In this document: one piece after another, positions 41,899-42,954 of the stretch | Position numbering within the stretch: the first letter of the stretch is position 1 | Layout: the number at the start of each line of letters is the position of its first letter | Assembly (NCBI GenBank): GCA_023381945.1 | Contig: JAMCQY010000343.1 | Span: forward strand, 1-42,954 | Source of the DNA: Deltaproteobacteria bacterium | GTDB lineage: Bacteria > Desulfobacterota > Desulfobaccia > Desulfobaccales > 0-14-0-80-60-11 | Direction: 5' to 3' | DNA length: 42,954 nucleotides | The notes under the pieces: generated by a model | What the model was told of the DNA's origin: nothing | Seen by the model: only the letters and a program-made list of their open reading frames with translations | Databases searched by the model: none | Translations under genes and position numbers: made by a program

Positions 41899-42954
41899 AT
41901 GGATCAATCCTTTCAACTTAAAGAACATCCAATTCCCGCCGAAGTACAGCAGCGTTTCCAAAAGCTGCAGTCCTCCTGGAAATTTTCCCTCGAGGATTTT
42001 CCGGTGCAGCATCTGCTGGTGCGCTCCCCTAACTGGGTGGGTGATGCGGTCATGAGCCTGCCGGTGCTTGCGGGTCTGTTGAAATTTTTCCGCGAGGCCG
42101 AAATCACGGTGCTGGCGGCCAAACGGGTAGCCCCCCTGTTCCAGGGTCTTCCCGGAGTGACCGAAGTGATCCCCTACCCTGCCGGCCGGGGCAAATGGCA
42201 GGTTCTCTGGGACTTGCGGGGGCGCTTCGATCTGGCCTTGACTCTGCCCAACTCTCTGGAGTCCGCCCTCGGTCTGTGGTTGGTGGGAGTGCCGCTGCGG
42301 GTGGGTTATGCCGCTGACGCCCGGCGGCCTCTCCTCAATCTGGCGGTCTCCGGGCGCAGGAGCCTGGCGGGCCTGCATATGGTCTTCTATTATCTGGGTT
42401 TGCTCCGGGCCTTGGGCGAAATCGAGACCTTCACACCGCCAACGCTCGTTCTACGAGATCTGGAAATGGCGGTCGCGGCCCAACTGCTGGCCGATGCCTC
42501 TCCCGGCTCCGGCCCCTGGGTGGGTCTGAGTCCCGGGGCAGCTTACGGCCCGGCCAAGCGCTGGCCGCCGGAACGCTTCGCCGCCTTGGGAAGAGATCTG
42601 ATCAACGAATTCGGGGCTCGTCTGGTGCTGCTGGGCGGACGGGAAGAAGCCCCGGTGGCCGAACAGGTCAAGAAAGGCCTCGGTCTGCCGGTGCTCAATC
42701 TGGTGGGCAAGACCGACTTGCGCCAAGCCTTGGGGGTCTTAAGCCGCTTAAAGCTACTCATCACCAACGACTCTGGTTTGATGCACGCCGCCGCCGCGTT
42801 GGACGTGCCTCTGGTGGCCCTGTTTGGCTCCACCGACCCGGCGGCCACCGGTCCTTTCACTGACCGGGCCACGCTGCTGCGGCATCCCCTGCCCTGCAGT
42901 CCCTGCCTGCAGCGCACCTGCGACCTGGGCTATGCCTGCCTTACCGCCATCAAA
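41899..42954 (+). CDS. ADP-heptose:LPS heptosyltransferase (WaaF-like, GT9), truncated at window end
   Basis: The frame is open from ATG 41899 to the last base, 352 codons. It adds heptose to the LPS inner core on the cytoplasmic face. An N-terminal extension of about 40 residues (MDQSFQLKEHPIPAEVQQRF) precedes the first GT9 strand (LLVRSPNWVGDAVMSLPVLA). Further landmarks are LALTLPNSLESALGLWL, VGLSPGAAYGPAKRWPPERF and LLITNDSGLMHAAAALDVPL plus FGSTDP, the nucleotide-sugar site. A Cys cluster (CSPCLQRTC) near the end is common in WaaF. Heptosyltransferase II is the best fit, but I or III cannot be excluded. Confidence 0.9.
   Translation, partial: MDQSFQLKEHPIPAEVQQRFQKLQSSWKFSLEDFPVQHLLVRSPNWVGDAVMSLPVLAGLLKFFREAEITVLAAKRVAPLFQGLPGVTEVIPYPAGRGKWQVLWDLRGRFDLALTLPNSLESALGLWLVGVPLRVGYAADARRPLLNLAVSGRRSLAGLHMVFYYLGLLRALGEIETFTPPTLVLRDLEMAVAAQLLADASPGSGPWVGLSPGAAYGPAKRWPPERFAALGRDLINEFGARLVLLGGREEAPVAEQVKKGLGLPVLNLVGKTDLRQALGVLSRLKLLITNDSGLMHAAAALDVPLVALFGSTDPAATGPFTDRATLLRHPLPCSPCLQRTCDLGYACLTAIK

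Overview
The window looks like chromosomal DNA of a GC-rich, Gram-negative anaerobe, most probably a member of the Desulfobacterota (former Deltaproteobacteria, Desulfobacca/Syntrophobacter-like). This is an inference. The support is a lipid A/LPS set (msbA, lpxK, a heptosyltransferase), an ATP-type PEP carboxykinase together with pyruvate phosphate dikinase, an oxygen-sensitive double-cubane-type Fe-S protein with its ASKHA activator, and a spore-photoproduct-lyase-like radical SAM protein in a Gram-negative setting. I see no rRNA, tRNA or CRISPR array.

Layout. 1-1494 is proS running off the left edge. 1.9-3.2 kb holds a small unknown gene and, across an AT-rich gap, an HTH/S24-like regulator whose catalytic serine is missing. 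3.2-8.6 kb holds a YprB-like exonuclease, a REP-associated (RAYT) transposase flanked by its presumed GTAG palindromes, a small membrane protein and a YbbAP-type ABC exporter whose permease carries translated repeat DNA. 8.8-12 kb holds a ThiF/MoeB-like E1 enzyme, a MerR-like regulator behind a hairpin, an SPL-like radical SAM protein and an orphan higA interrupted by a 130-bp MITE. 12-18.5 kb holds ppdK, an unknown gene, an ornithine cyclodeaminase/alanine dehydrogenase-family enzyme and adenine deaminase. 18.7-21.3 kb holds an isolated flagellar-type regulatory cluster: a micro-ORF resembling the FliM N-terminus, then flhG, then fliA, behind a consensus sigma-54 promoter. 21.5-24.1 kb is rlmE-yebC-ruvC-ruvA. 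24.1-27.4 kb holds two coupled micro-ORFs, a DNA methyltransferase fused to a degenerate nuclease-like domain, and pckA. 27.5-32.3 kb (minus strand) holds a lytic transglycosylase, mtaD, a small unknown gene, ecfT and an SGNH hydrolase. 32.5-35.2 kb is a double-cubane protein gene with a long structured leader, plus its activator. 35.3-42.95 kb holds a transglutaminase-like protein, msbA, a frameshifted Mrr-like gene, a broken copy of the lpxK start, mscS, lpxK and a partial heptosyltransferase.

Functional themes. PckA and PpdK both work at the PEP node. Ade, MtaD and possibly EcfT point to purine/SAM salvage. MsbA, LpxK and the heptosyltransferase build and export lipid A/LPS core. The DNA between genes is rich in short palindromes of several families. 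Many start with GTAG, matching what is known of RAYT substrates, and several have been captured by genes: two stop codons lie inside repeats, and about 60 residues of an ABC permease are encoded by repeat DNA.

The best candidates for something undescribed are (1) the sigma-54-driven FliM-N-like micro-ORF/flhG/fliA cluster without other flagellar genes, (2) the structured leader with a 12-codon leader ORF ahead of the double-cubane gene, (3) the methyltransferase-SNase-like fusion with its coupled micro-ORFs, and (4) the repeat ecology (MITE inside higA, in-gene repeats). All calls come from reading the sequence. No database search or folding program was run.
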